A stretch of 64,000 nucleotides of DNA, from NCBI GenBank assembly GCA_934364795.1, contig CAKRMK010000007.1:1-64000 (forward strand), in the 5' to 3' direction. Below the pieces are notes generated by a model. The model had not been told where the DNA came from. It worked only from the letters and a program-made list of their open reading frames with translations, and did no database searches. A program made the translations under genes and the position numbers. How positions within the stretch are numbered: the first letter of the stretch is position 1; the number at the start of each line of letters is the position of its first letter. Below are positions 44,328 to 53,430 of this stretch, piece by piece. This DNA is from an uncultured Blautia sp. (lineage in GTDB: Bacteria > Bacillota > Clostridia > Lachnospirales > Lachnospiraceae).

Positions 44328-46826
44328 TTATTTCTGTACTTTTTCCAGGAACAGGGAAATAAGCCCTTTTTTCTCCCTTTCATGAGCCTTGTCATACAGG
44401 GATCTGCACCACTCGGTAATTACTTCAATCACTACTGGAGAGAAGGTCATCAGGATAAATACCAGAATGATCATTCCAAATTCCAGAGAACCAAGTGCCA
44501 GCAGGTTCTGCACGCATACAGCTGCAAAGAAGAAAATGAACTGCATACCGTAAATAACAATCTTACGGTATCTGCTAAGAGGCGCATACACAGTCTTAAG
44601 GGCAGCCATATAATTCCAGCCTGTTACAAGGAAACAGGCGGTACTAAGCATTACGTTGCTATGATAAACATTCTGGCAGACCAGCATGATAGTAAATACA
44701 CAGCCTGTGATAGTCACAGCAGCTGGAAATGCATTCATAAACACATACCGCAGAAAACCACTTTCGATCTTGTTAAAGTTATTTTCCTGGGCAAGAAGGA
44801 AGGTAGGAATCCCCACTGCACATGCACTGATCAGTGACATCTGGATAGGCTCAAAGGGATAGCTCTCGCCCCAGAAAATAGTAATCAGGCAAAGCAATGC
44901 GGAAAAAATAGTTTTGATCAGGAACATAGATGCCGCAGTACGGATATTGTTCACAACGCGGCGGCCCTGGTTTACGATCTCCGGCATGGCAGCAAAATTA
45001 GAGTCCATCAGTACTACATTGGCAATGTTCTTGGCAGCATCACTTCCCTCTGCCATAACCACACTACAATCTGCTTCCTTGAGTGCAAGAACGTCATTGA
45101 CACCGTCACCTGTCATGGCAACTGTATGCTTCTGTTTCTGAAGTGCAAGAACCATCTCTTTTTTCTGTTGTGGAGTTACACGGCCAAATACAGAACATTC
45201 TGCAACAGCACGTTCCATATCTTCCGGTGTGGTGATCGTAGTAGCATCAATATATTTATCCGCATTTTCAAGGCCGGCTTTTTTGGCAATGGCAGAGACT
45301 GTCACCGGATCATCGCCGGAAATAACCTTCAGGTCAACACCCTGCTCTTTAAAAAATCCCAGAGTCTCTGGTGCATTCTCTCTGATTATATCCGTCATCA
45401 TAAACAATGCCACCGGCATCAGGCCTTCTGGCAGTTCATTCTCCTGATTCAGTTCTGAACTGTGGGCAAGGACAAGAACTCGCAGTCCTTCTTTTCCATA
45501 AACAGCACACTGCTTAATCAGCTCTTCATTTCCTTCCGGGAAAAGGAACTGGGCGGCTCCTATCAGGTAGGTTCCCTCTTCTTTGAATGCCACACCACTG
45601 TATTTGCGATCAGAAGAGAAGGGAATGCAGTGGTCTACCGGCATATCTGTTCTTCTGGAAAAACGTTTGCGAAGAGCATCTGCGGTGGCATTTTTGTCTT
45701 TGAGAACAGACATCATATTGGCCATGACACGTTCGATCTCGTTCATTGTCATTTCTGGCTTGGATATATCCATAATAGTTTCAGCACTATTTCCAATATT
45801 ATTTCCGGTACTGTTTTCAACATTTTTTTCATCAGGCAACTCAGCTGTATTTGCTGTATTTTCCATCCCGATTTCAAATTTCATACCAGGCGCATAAGGC
45901 TGTACCTGTTCTACACACATTGTACCGGCAGTAATAGTACCGGTCTTGTCCAGGCACAGGGTATCCACCCGTGCCAGAGTTTCAATACAATATAATTCCT
46001 GCACCAGGGTATTCTTTCGGGTCAAGGCAAGAGCTCCCAATGTCAGCGCCACACTTGTAAGAAGTACCAGACCTTCCGGAATCATTCCAAGAACTGCTGC
46101 TACCATATTTACAACCGCATCACGGATTCCATTCCCCGCAATGTAATACTGCTTGTAAAACAGCAACATACCCATTGGAACAATAATCACACTGATGGTC
46201 TTTAAAATTGCATTCAGAGAATTACGCAGCTCGGAATTATGACGCTTAAATTCCTTTGCCTCACTGGTAATCTGGGCAGCATAATTGTCCTTACCTACGT
46301 GAATTACCTGGCAGCATGCCTCCCCGGCAGTAACAAAACTTCCGGAAAAAAGCTCATCTCCTTCATTTTTCTGAAGATTATCTGATTCTCCTGTAAGAAG
46401 AGATTCATTAACTTCAATACTGCCCTCCAGCACTTTCGCATCTGCTGGAACCTGATCACCTGTTTTCAGATACAGAATATCATCCAGTACCAGTTTTTCT
46501 GTAGAAATGGTCCATTTTTTCCCTTCACGTAATACCACTGCCTTGCTCTCGGTTAAAATCGCCAGCTTATCCAAAGTTTTCTTTGCACGGACTTCCTGTA
46601 TGATTCCAATCACAGTATTGATCACAATGATTCCCATGAACATGGAATTCTTATAGGAGCCTACCAGCAACACCATCACCATAAGGGCTAGGTTCAGAAA
46701 GTTAAAAAATGTAAGCACATTTTCTCTTACAATCTGCTTGTAACTTCTGGTATTGGGATTTTCGTTGGCATTGACTTTTCCTTCTTCAATTCTTTGTTGC
46801 ACCTGTTCGTTTGTAAGTCCTGTCAT
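44328..46826 (-). CDS. cation-translocating P-type ATPase (CtpE-like)
   Basis: 832 residues. Actuator ESLLTGESDNL, membrane motif IPEGL in helix 4, phosphorylation motif CLDKTGTIT, VISGDDPVTVSAIAKKAG and TGDGVNDVLALKEADC in the P-domain, then about six C-terminal helices. The IPEGL form and the lack of N-terminal metal-binding domains fit P-type pumps of the CtpE type, proposed for Ca2+ uptake; the ion is not certain. An Asn/Glu-rich insert (~330-370) breaks the N-domain. Start ATG 46826 follows GAAGGAAG. Confidence 0.9.
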   Translation of the reverse strand: MTGLTNEQVQQRIEEGKVNANENPNTRSYKQIVRENVLTFFNFLNLALMVMVLLVGSYKNSMFMGIIVINTVIGIIQEVRAKKTLDKLAILTESKAVVLREGKKWTISTEKLVLDDILYLKTGDQVPADAKVLEGSIEVNESLLTGESDNLQKNEGDELFSGSFVTAGEACCQVIHVGKDNYAAQITSEAKEFKRHNSELRNSLNAILKTISVIIVPMGMLLFYKQYYIAGNGIRDAVVNMVAAVLGMIPEGLVLLTSVALTLGALALTRKNTLVQELYCIETLARVDTLCLDKTGTITAGTMCVEQVQPYAPGMKFEIGMENTANTAELPDEKNVENSTGNNIGNSAETIMDISKPEMTMNEIERVMANMMSVLKDKNATADALRKRFSRRTDMPVDHCIPFSSDRKYSGVAFKEEGTYLIGAAQFLFPEGNEELIKQCAVYGKEGLRVLVLAHSSELNQENELPEGLMPVALFMMTDIIRENAPETLGFFKEQGVDLKVISGDDPVTVSAIAKKAGLENADKYIDATTITTPEDMERAVAECSVFGRVTPQQKKEMVLALQKQKHTVAMTGDGVNDVLALKEADCSVVMAEGSDAAKNIANVVLMDSNFAAMPEIVNQGRRVVNNIRTAASMFLIKTIFSALLCLITIFWGESYPFEPIQMSLISACAVGIPTFLLAQENNFNKIESGFLRYVFMNAFPAAVTITGCVFTIMLVCQNVYHSNVMLSTACFLVTGWNYMAALKTVYAPLSRYRKIVIYGMQFIFFFAAVCVQNLLALGSLEFGMIILVFILMTFSPVVIEVITEWCRSLYDKAHEREKKGLISLFLEKVQK

Positions 46827-46867
46827 CATTACTTCCTTCGTTCTTATTTTCATTTATAGTCGAGATA

Positions 46868-47040
46868 TGTAACAGGGGACTCCAACGGAATTTCCTGTTA
46901 CAAGGAATCCTGCCTTGTAGGATTCTCCTCCTGCGGCAGGTCGCTTTAAGCACCACCTACACTTCTGACGCAGGACAATCCCGCCCGGTAGGACTTTTTA
47001 TTTGATAGGAAATTCTAACAGAATTTCCTATCAAATAAAA
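46868..47040. repeat. R2 repeat, complete copy with two flanking hairpins
   Basis: From left: hairpin TGTAACAG…CTGTTACA with loop AAC; GGAATCCTGCCTTGTAGGATTC hairpin; CTGCGGCAGGTCGC; CACCTACAC; CCCGCCCGGTAGGACTTTTT; then a second hairpin whose stem runs 46997-47040 (TTATTTGATAGGAAATTC and its complement, loop AAC). It fills the gap between the P-type ATPase and nifU genes, which otherwise holds only the nifU terminator. Confidence 0.75.
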
Positions 47041-47070
47041 TCAGGACAGATGATAACATCCGCCCTGATG
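47040..47070 (-). terminator. terminator after nifU
   Basis: TCAGGGCGGATG pairs with CATCTGTCCTGA on the minus strand and TTTTATTTGAT follows, merging into the R2 hairpin. Confidence 0.65.
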
Positions 47071-47235
47071 AATTCTCTTTACGGTCTGCCTCATCTTTAC
47101 CACTTATTTATCTTTAACGAAATAAATCTGCTTTAGGATTCGGTTTCCTGCAAAAAATGTTCTTTTTTATCTGATGATGACACCTGACATTTCATGTCCG
47201 GGTATGCTGGCTCACGCTTAAAAGGCTTTCTGTAA

Positions 47236-47682
47236 TTAATACTCTTCTGCCTCGTCTTCTTCGCCTTCATGAATGTCAGACTTTGGTTTCTTCAAGCCTT
47301 CGATTTCGATATGATGCTTCTGTGCATAGTCCCACAAAGCAGCATGTACAGCCTCTTCTGCAAGAAGGGAGCAGTGTACTTTTACTGGCGGAAGTCCGTC
47401 AAGAGCTTCCATAACAGCTTTGTTGGTAAGTTTCATTGCTTCCTCGATAGTCTTACCCTTCACCATCTCAGTAGCCATACTGCTGGTAGCAACAGCTGCA
47501 CCACATCCAAAGGTCTTGAATTTACAGTCTTTGATAATATGTGACTCATCATCGATATCCAAAAAAATTCTCATAATATCGCCACATTTAGCATTTCCTA
47601 CGGTACCGACACCGCTTGCATTCTCTATTTCTCCAACATTACGTGGATGCTGGAAATGATCCATCACTTTTTCACTATACAT
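47236..47682 (-). CDS. nifU: Fe-S cluster assembly scaffold, NifU/IscU type
   Basis: 148 residues. The three cluster-binding cysteines are visible in VGNAKCGDIMRIFLDI, FKTFGCGAAVATSSMATEM and PVKVHCSLLAEEAVHAAL. It accepts sulfur from the desulfurase encoded just upstream and holds a nascent cluster. The C-terminal tail is acidic (EGEEDEAEEY). AGGAGG precedes the ATG. nifS-nifU is the usual minimal ISC-like operon of Lachnospiraceae; no iscR-type regulator is adjacent. Confidence 0.94.
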   Translation of the reverse strand: MYSEKVMDHFQHPRNVGEIENASGVGTVGNAKCGDIMRIFLDIDDESHIIKDCKFKTFGCGAAVATSSMATEMVKGKTIEEAMKLTNKAVMEALDGLPPVKVHCSLLAEEAVHAALWDYAQKHHIEIEGLKKPKSDIHEGEEDEAEEY

Positions 47683-47710
47683 CTTTTTTTCCTCCTGGCA
47701 AGTGTTTTAA

Positions 47711-48898
47711 TCAATTTTTCTGTTTTTTAATAAAATCTTCATATAATGGAGACATAGCTCTTAAACCGCTTACGATTTCCTTCAGCTTATCCACTACGAA
47801 ATCAGCGTCTTCCATTGTAGTCTCTTCACTTAATGTCATACGCAGGGAACCATGAGCGATCTCATGAGGAAGTCCGATTGCCAGAAGTACATGTGACGGA
47901 TCCAGGGAACCTGATGTACAGGCGGAACCGCTGGATGCACAGACACCATAATTGTCAAGCATAAGCAGCATGGATTCTCCTTCAATGAACTGGAAACTTA
48001 CATTTACGTTATTTGGCAGACGTTTTACCGGATCACCATTTAATTTCACATATGGAATTTCTTTTAAAATTCTGTCAATAAAATGATCCCTTACCTGAAC
48101 TTCCTTGGCAGTACGCTCTTCCATAGTGCGGATTGCACGCTCTGCTGCTACACCGTAGCCTACGATGCCAGGAACATTCTCTGTACCTGCACGGCGCTTT
48201 CTCTCCTGTGCACCGCCGTGTACAAAAGAGCGGATCTTAACGCCCTTACGGATATAAAGGAAACCGATTCCTTTTGGTCCATTTAACTTATGACCGCTGG
48301 AGCTAAGCATATCAATACCTAATTCATCCACATTAATCGGTACCTGTCCAAAAGCCTGTACTGCATCTGTATGGAAAAGAATTCCATGCTCTTTTGCGAT
48401 TGCTCCGATTTCCTTGATCGGCTGAATAGATCCAATCTCGTTATTAGCAAACATAACAGAAATCAGGATGGTCTCCGGTGTAATTGCCTTCTCAAGCTCG
48501 TCAAGCTTCACAATACCATTCTCATCAACATCAACATATGTGATCTTCGCTCCACGCTCTTTCTCCAGATACTCGCAGGTATGAAGGATAGCATGATGTT
48601 CGATCTTGGTTGTGATGATATGATTTCCTTTGGATTTATATGCTTCAAAGGTGGCCTTCAGAGCCCAGTTATCGGCTTCTGATCCGCCAGCTGTAAAATA
48701 AATTTCTTCTTTCTTTGCTCCAAGTGCATCCGCAATCTGGCCTCTTGCCTTATTGACACCTTCTTTACTCTTGGATGCGAAATCATAAATGCTGGATGGA
48801 TTTCCATACATTTCAGTAAAATAAGGAAGCATTGCTTCTACTACTTCCGGAGCGGTTTTTGTAGTAGCCGCATTATCCAGATATATCATTTTTTCCAT
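47711..48898 (-). CDS. nifS: cysteine desulfurase
   Basis: 395 residues of a class V aminotransferase fold. YLDNAATTKTAPEVVEAM, the PLP lysine in MLSSSGHKLNGPKGIGFL, and the sulfur-carrying cysteine in GVCASSGSACTSGSLDPSHV. It releases sulfur from cysteine for Fe-S clusters. It is the first gene of nifS-nifU (29 bp gap) and is divergent from spoVB. AGGAGG precedes the ATG. Confidence 0.95.
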   Translation of the reverse strand: MEKMIYLDNAATTKTAPEVVEAMLPYFTEMYGNPSSIYDFASKSKEGVNKARGQIADALGAKKEEIYFTAGGSEADNWALKATFEAYKSKGNHIITTKIEHHAILHTCEYLEKERGAKITYVDVDENGIVKLDELEKAITPETILISVMFANNEIGSIQPIKEIGAIAKEHGILFHTDAVQAFGQVPINVDELGIDMLSSSGHKLNGPKGIGFLYIRKGVKIRSFVHGGAQERKRRAGTENVPGIVGYGVAAERAIRTMEERTAKEVQVRDHFIDRILKEIPYVKLNGDPVKRLPNNVNVSFQFIEGESMLLMLDNYGVCASSGSACTSGSLDPSHVLLAIGLPHEIAHGSLRMTLSEETTMEDADFVVDKLKEIVSGLRAMSPLYEDFIKKQKN

Positions 48899-48967
48899 TT
48901 TTCTTCCTCCTGGTCTATTGGTAACATGTATTTTTATTTCCTAGTATTTCGCTTGGATTTCTAGTCC

Positions 48968-48996
48968 ACTTTACCAGATAATAACAGTTCTGTCAA
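48968..48996 (-). promoter_or_regulatory. promoter of nifS-nifU
   Basis: On the minus strand TTGACA - 17 bp - TAAAGT, about 70 bp before the start codon. Confidence 0.75.
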
Positions 48997-49044
48997 GGCA
49001 CATTTAGGCATAGACTGACTAAAAAGATATATGGGCGGATTGCC

Positions 49045-50373
49045 ATGTCCAACAAGCTTTTTTTCAAAGGAACCCTGATTCTTACATTCACTGGCCTTGT
49101 CAGCAGACTTATGGGATTCTTCTATAGAATATTCCTTTCCCACACCATTGGTGCACAGGGCGTTGGTATTTATCAGCTTACACTTCCTGTCCACGGTATT
49201 GTACTTGCAGCAGCCTGCATGGGAATCCAAGCTGCTATCTCCCGGTTATGTGCTTCTTCCACAGCCCTGAAAAAAGAAAAAGAGGCCAGGAGTGTACTTT
49301 TTCTTGGCATTTTTCTTTCTGTGACTCTTTCATCTATTTTTGCACTTTTTGTATACCTGAATGCTTCTTTTATTGCCTGCAGGCTTTTAAAAGAGCCGCA
49401 GACAGCTTTGCTTCTTCGCATTCTTTCTTTTAGTTTTCCCTTATCTTCTCTTCACTCCTGCATAAACAGTTTTTATTATGCCAGAAAGGAAACAGGAATT
49501 CCGTCCCTTACCCAGTTGCTGGAGCAACTTGCACGTATCGGCAGTACTTATGTCATTTACCTGATTTTGCTGTCACAGGGAAAAGAAGTCTCTCCCATGA
49601 TTGCGGCAGGCGGTGCCCTTTTCGGGGAAGTAACTGCCACGGCTGCCAGCCTCCTTGCACTGGGAATTGATTTCTCACCTGGAAAAGATCCCACATCGCA
49701 TTTCTTTTTCTCTGATCTGTCATACGCTTACTTAAAAGAAATCACCCGTATAGCAGTTCCTCATTCTGTTAACAGGCTGCTTCTTACTGTTCTCTCCGGA
49801 ATAGAAATGGTTCTGATTCCGCAACAGCTTCTTCTTACAGGGATAAATCAGTCAGATGCCCTTTCTATATATGGAATTTTCACTGGCATGGCACTGCCCC
49901 TTATTCTGTTTCCTGCTACTGTCACAAATTCCGCATCTGTTATGCTAATGCCATCTGTTGCCAGTTTGCAGGCTCTCGGATATGAAAAAAGAATCCGCTA
50001 TGTGATCCGCCAAACTCTTGGAAGCTGTTTTTTATTTGGAGCCTTTTGCACCTTATTCTTTTTTATTTCTGGAAAATTTCTGGGAATTTTTCTTTTCCAC
50101 AGCAAAACAGCAGGTACCTACATAAAAACTCTTTCTTTTATATGCCCTTTTCTTTACAGTAATACAGCCCTTGAAAGTATTCTAAACGGACTAGGGAAAC
50201 CGGACACCTGCCTCTTCCATAATGCTGCCGGTATCTGTATCCGTATCGGCTTTGTTCTCTTTTGTATTCCTGTGCTTGGAATCCGTGGATATTTTTACGG
50301 AATGCTGATTTCCCAGTTTCTTCTTACTATTCTTCATTTCATTTATCTAAACCGGATGGAATTATCGGACTGA
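49045..50373 (+). CDS. spoVB: stage V sporulation protein B-like lipid flippase (MOP superfamily)
   Basis: 442 residues with about twelve to fourteen helices. The opening FFKGTLILTFTGLVSRLMGF then FYRIFLSHTIGAQGVGIYQL is the SpoVB/MurJ-related signature. In Bacillus SpoVB is needed for spore cortex synthesis, probably as a lipid II flippase. GGGCGG precedes the ATG. Divergent from nifS. Close paralogues outside sporulation exist, so the spore role is likely but not proven here. Confidence 0.88.
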   Translation: MSNKLFFKGTLILTFTGLVSRLMGFFYRIFLSHTIGAQGVGIYQLTLPVHGIVLAAACMGIQAAISRLCASSTALKKEKEARSVLFLGIFLSVTLSSIFALFVYLNASFIACRLLKEPQTALLLRILSFSFPLSSLHSCINSFYYARKETGIPSLTQLLEQLARIGSTYVIYLILLSQGKEVSPMIAAGGALFGEVTATAASLLALGIDFSPGKDPTSHFFFSDLSYAYLKEITRIAVPHSVNRLLLTVLSGIEMVLIPQQLLLTGINQSDALSIYGIFTGMALPLILFPATVTNSASVMLMPSVASLQALGYEKRIRYVIRQTLGSCFLFGAFCTLFFFISGKFLGIFLFHSKTAGTYIKTLSFICPFLYSNTALESILNGLGKPDTCLFHNAAGICIRIGFVLFCIPVLGIRGYFYGMLISQFLLTILHFIYLNRMELSD

Positions 50374-50392
50374 TTTTCACGAAATTTGCCTA

Positions 50393-50421
50393 TCGACAAT
50401 TTGTCCTCCATAGTCTATAAT
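50393..50421 (+). promoter_or_regulatory. promoter of DAHP synthase gene
   Basis: TCGACA - 17 bp - TATAAT, 45 bp before the start codon; no attenuator or T-box fits in the short leader. Confidence 0.75.
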
Positions 50422-50465
50422 ACTGAATTGAAAAGCAAATTTTGCCGATAAAAGGAGAAAATACC

Positions 50466-51497
50466 ATGGGATTTGAATTCATCAAAAAGCTTCCGACACC
50501 CGACGAGATCCGCAACCAATATCCCATTGATGCAAAGATCAAAGCACTGAAAGAGAAACGTGATCAGGAAATCCGTGACGTATTCACAGGTAAATCTGAT
50601 AAATTCCTTGCCATCATTGGTCCATGTTCTGCTGACAATGAAGATGCTGTATGTGACTATCTGCTGCGTCTGCGTAAGGTACAGGACAAGATTGCGGATA
50701 AGGTTTTAATCATCCCGCGAGTTTATACCAATAAACCACGTACTACAGGTGAAGGCTACAAGGGTATGGTACATCAACCTGATCCAGAAAAGAAACCAAA
50801 TATGCTTGCCGGCCTTATCGCCATTCGTAAAATGCATATCCGCGCCATCGAAGAAAGTGAATTTACCTGCGCCGATGAAATGCTTTATCCGGAAAACTGG
50901 CGTTATCTTTCCGACCTTCTTTCCTATGTAGCTGTAGGTGCACGTTCTGTTGAGGATCAGCAGCACCGTCTTACTGTAAGTGGTATGGATGTTCCTGCCG
51001 GAATGAAGAACCCTACCAGTGGAGATTACAGTGTTATGCTGAACTCTGTTGTTGCAGCACAGGGAAGCCATACTTTTATTTACAGAGGCTGGGAAGTTGA
51101 GACTACAGGTAATGACCTGACCCACACCATTCTTCGCGGTGCTGTCAATAAACATGGAGAAGCTATTCCTAACTACCATTATGAAGATCTTCGCCTTCTC
51201 TTTGAGAAATATTCAGCTAAGAACCTGAAGAACATGGCAACTATCGTAGATACTAACCACTCTAATTCCAACAAGCAGTATGAACAGCAGGTTCGTATTG
51301 CCAAGGAAGTTCTTCACAGCCGTCTGGTTGATTCTGATGTACGCGGTCTTGTAAAAGGTCTTATGATCGAGAGCTACATTGAGCCAGGCAACCAGAAGAT
51401 CGGACCAAACCATGTATACGGCAAATCTATTACAGATGCATGCCTTGGATGGGAGGAGTCCGAAAAACTTCTTTATACCATTGCAGAAATGTGCTAG
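50466..51497 (+). CDS. 3-deoxy-7-phosphoheptulonate synthase, class I (AroFGH type)
   Basis: 343 residues. LAIIGPCSADNEDAVCDYLL, IIPRVYTNKPRTTGEGYKG, VAVGARSVEDQQHRLTVSG, NPTSGDYSVMLNSV and IVDTNHSNSNKQYEQQ are typical of the AroF/G/H class. It condenses PEP with erythrose-4-phosphate, the first step of aromatic amino acid synthesis. Start ATG 50466 has AAAGGAG upstream. The stop TAG (51495-51497) is the first triplet of an R1 repeat. Which aromatic amino acid inhibits it cannot be told. Confidence 0.94.
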   Translation: MGFEFIKKLPTPDEIRNQYPIDAKIKALKEKRDQEIRDVFTGKSDKFLAIIGPCSADNEDAVCDYLLRLRKVQDKIADKVLIIPRVYTNKPRTTGEGYKGMVHQPDPEKKPNMLAGLIAIRKMHIRAIEESEFTCADEMLYPENWRYLSDLLSYVAVGARSVEDQQHRLTVSGMDVPAGMKNPTSGDYSVMLNSVVAAQGSHTFIYRGWEVETTGNDLTHTILRGAVNKHGEAIPNYHYEDLRLLFEKYSAKNLKNMATIVDTNHSNSNKQYEQQVRIAKEVLHSRLVDSDVRGLVKGLMIESYIEPGNQKIGPNHVYGKSITDACLGWEESEKLLYTIAEMC

Positions 51498-51624
51498 AGC
51501 GTGTTTTTCTGATTCAAAAATACAGTCGAAAAAATCTCCTGGATCCGGTGATATTTTTCCCGGAGCCAGGAGATTTTTTCGACTAACAGTATTATATACT
51601 ATATGCTTTTTCAAACACACTCTA
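51495..51624. repeat. R1 repeat, 130-bp copy holding both stop codons of convergent genes
   Basis: Ends TAGAGCGTGTTT (51495-51506) and AAACACACTCTA (51613-51624) are inverted repeats. Left TAG ends the DAHP synthase gene on the plus strand; right TAG (read on minus) ends xerD. Between them lies a strong terminator hairpin. Confidence 0.85.
51524..51584. terminator. bidirectional terminator inside the R1 element
   Basis: AGTCGAAAAAATCTCCTGG pairs perfectly (19 bp) with CCAGGAGATTTTTTCGACT across a 23-base loop, serving both the DAHP synthase and xerD genes. Confidence 0.85.
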
Positions 51625-52503
51625 ATGTCTGGGATGTGCTTTCATATACACATCACGCATACGGTTAATATTCATGCTAAGATAAACCTGTGTGGTGGAA
51701 ATATCAGAATGTCCCAGCATCTCCTGCACACTTCGGATATCCGCACCATTCTGGAGCATATGTACTGCAAAAGAATGACGGAGTGTATGAGGTGTAATAT
51801 CTCTTTGTATTCCAGCCTCGTCTGCATATCCCTTGAGCATCTTCCAAAAGCCCTGACGGCTCATGGCTTTCCCGGAACAATTGGTAAACAGCGCTTCTTC
51901 TGCCTCGTCTTTTACAAAGACACTGCGGCCCTTGTCCAGATACAGCTTCAGTGCATCCTTACTTACATTTCCGATAGGAATAATACGTTCCTTATTCTCC
52001 TGGCAGACTACATAGCCAAATTGGAGATTCACATCTGAAACCTCCAGATGGATCAGTTCGCTGACACGCATACCAGTGGCATACAAAAGCTCCAGCATAG
52101 CTTTATCACGAATTCCCTTAGGTGTAGCCAGATCTGGCTGTTTCAAAAGGTCATCAACCTCCTGGATGCTGAGAATCTCCGGAAGCTTCTTCTCTACCTT
52201 GGGAGACTTCAGATTATCTGCCGGATTCTCTTCTATCTTACGTTCAGCAAAAAGATGCTGGAAAAAAGCACGCATGGAAGCAACGCTTCTGGAAATAGTG
52301 GATGAAGCAAAATTCTCTCTTGTCATATAATCCATATATCCCATAAGGTCAAATTCACGTACCTCTGTAACAGCTGTAATTCCTCTGTCTTCCAGATATG
52401 CTGCCATCTTATTCAGATCCCTCTGATAGGAAACCTCTGTATTCTGGGATGTTTTTTTCGTATTATGCAAATAATCTATAAACTGGCGTATTTCCTGTTC
52501 CAT
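51622..52503 (-). CDS. xerD: site-specific tyrosine recombinase
   Basis: 293 residues. N-terminal core-binding SAM-like domain, then catalytic R in YATGMRVSELIHLEV, HTLRHSFAVHMLQNG (H..R) and HSDISTTQVYLSMN (H … Y). XerD-type enzymes resolve chromosome dimers at dif. No phage genes surround it, which supports the housekeeping role. The stop codon lies in the R1 repeat. It has a canonical promoter of its own. Confidence 0.92.
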   Translation of the reverse strand: MEQEIRQFIDYLHNTKKTSQNTEVSYQRDLNKMAAYLEDRGITAVTEVREFDLMGYMDYMTRENFASSTISRSVASMRAFFQHLFAERKIEENPADNLKSPKVEKKLPEILSIQEVDDLLKQPDLATPKGIRDKAMLELLYATGMRVSELIHLEVSDVNLQFGYVVCQENKERIIPIGNVSKDALKLYLDKGRSVFVKDEAEEALFTNCSGKAMSRQGFWKMLKGYADEAGIQRDITPHTLRHSFAVHMLQNGADIRSVQEMLGHSDISTTQVYLSMNINRMRDVYMKAHPRH

Positions 52504-52539
52504 TCCTCTGCTTACTTCCTGTCTCTAAAATGTATCTGT

Positions 52540-52568
52540 ATTATACTTTGTAATTGACATAAAATCAA
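52540..52568 (-). promoter_or_regulatory. promoter of xerD
   Basis: On the minus strand TTGATT - 17 bp - TATAAT, about 37 bp before the start codon. Confidence 0.75.
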
Positions 52569-52670
52569 ACCTTTTTTTCGCTCGAAAACCGTATAAAAAT
52601 AAGGTTTTTCCGTTTTTTTACAAAATAATGTTCATCTTATGGTAACCGCTACTATATATTGTAGATTTTT

Positions 52671-53252
52671 TCAAAAAAAGTTTAAAAAACTCAATATCTG
52701 TCGAAGAATCCAGGGATTCACATACCACTCCAGAAGAATTCCCAATCCGTATAAAATAAGACACCATAAAGACTTTATAAGATAATTTTTCACTTTTCCC
52801 GGAAATATTCCATGATTACGCCAGATTCCTCTTGACTCTTTATAAACAAGTTCATATACAGCTCCCCATACAGGCAGATACAGCAAATACTGAGGAAATA
52901 AAAGCCCAATTGCAACTGCACCGCCTGCTAAGCCAAACTGCAGAACTGACATAGAAAATGCCATTCCAATACCAGCACCGGTAAAAATCATTGCAGCAAC
53001 TGCTATTGGAACACCAAACACTGTAAATCCACATAACAGAGTCAGGCAAAAAAAAGTTCCTCTTAACTGTAGCAGTTGTAACAGATATTCTGTTCCTGAA
53101 ATATTTTGTTTTCCATATGTACTAAGAAGATAAAATGCCGAAAATGCCTGTTGTTTCCATGAAAAACGAAAAGCCATATTTGGTATAAGCATCCCTGCCA
53201 AAAAGCCACAAAGAAATAATGCGGTTGCCGGAAATATGTTCTTTTTTTCCAT
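52671..53252 (-). CDS. stage II sporulation protein M-like membrane protein
   Basis: 193 residues with about five helices: FPATALFLCGFLAGMLIPNM, then FFCLTLLCGFTVFGVPIAVA and a glycine-rich AMIFTGAGIGMAFSMSVL, resembling the SpoIIM / DUF95 family. In Bacillus SpoIIM works with SpoIID/SpoIIP in engulfment. Start ATG 53252 follows GGGTGAG. Alone between xerD and rny. Family assignment is from pattern only. Confidence 0.7.
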   Translation of the reverse strand: MEKKNIFPATALFLCGFLAGMLIPNMAFRFSWKQQAFSAFYLLSTYGKQNISGTEYLLQLLQLRGTFFCLTLLCGFTVFGVPIAVAAMIFTGAGIGMAFSMSVLQFGLAGGAVAIGLLFPQYLLYLPVWGAVYELVYKESRGIWRNHGIFPGKVKNYLIKSLWCLILYGLGILLEWYVNPWILRQILSFLNFF

Positions 53253-53430
53253 TTTCTCACCCTTTACCATTTTATGGCAGTGTGCTTCTGATTATGTGCC
53301 AGAGTATGTTTATGCAGGCTTATAAGAGCAAATAGGCAAAAAATAAAACCGCCTTTGTACTTTTCTTCTTTCATGAAAAATACAAAAGCGGTTTCTTTCA
53401 TAATAAATTCTTGATGTAAATTAACTCCGA

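Noticed and set aside
51622..52503. Tyrosine recombinase as a phage or element integrase
   Set aside because: Length, domain pattern and housekeeping surroundings (rny, recA) fit XerD; no element boundaries seen.
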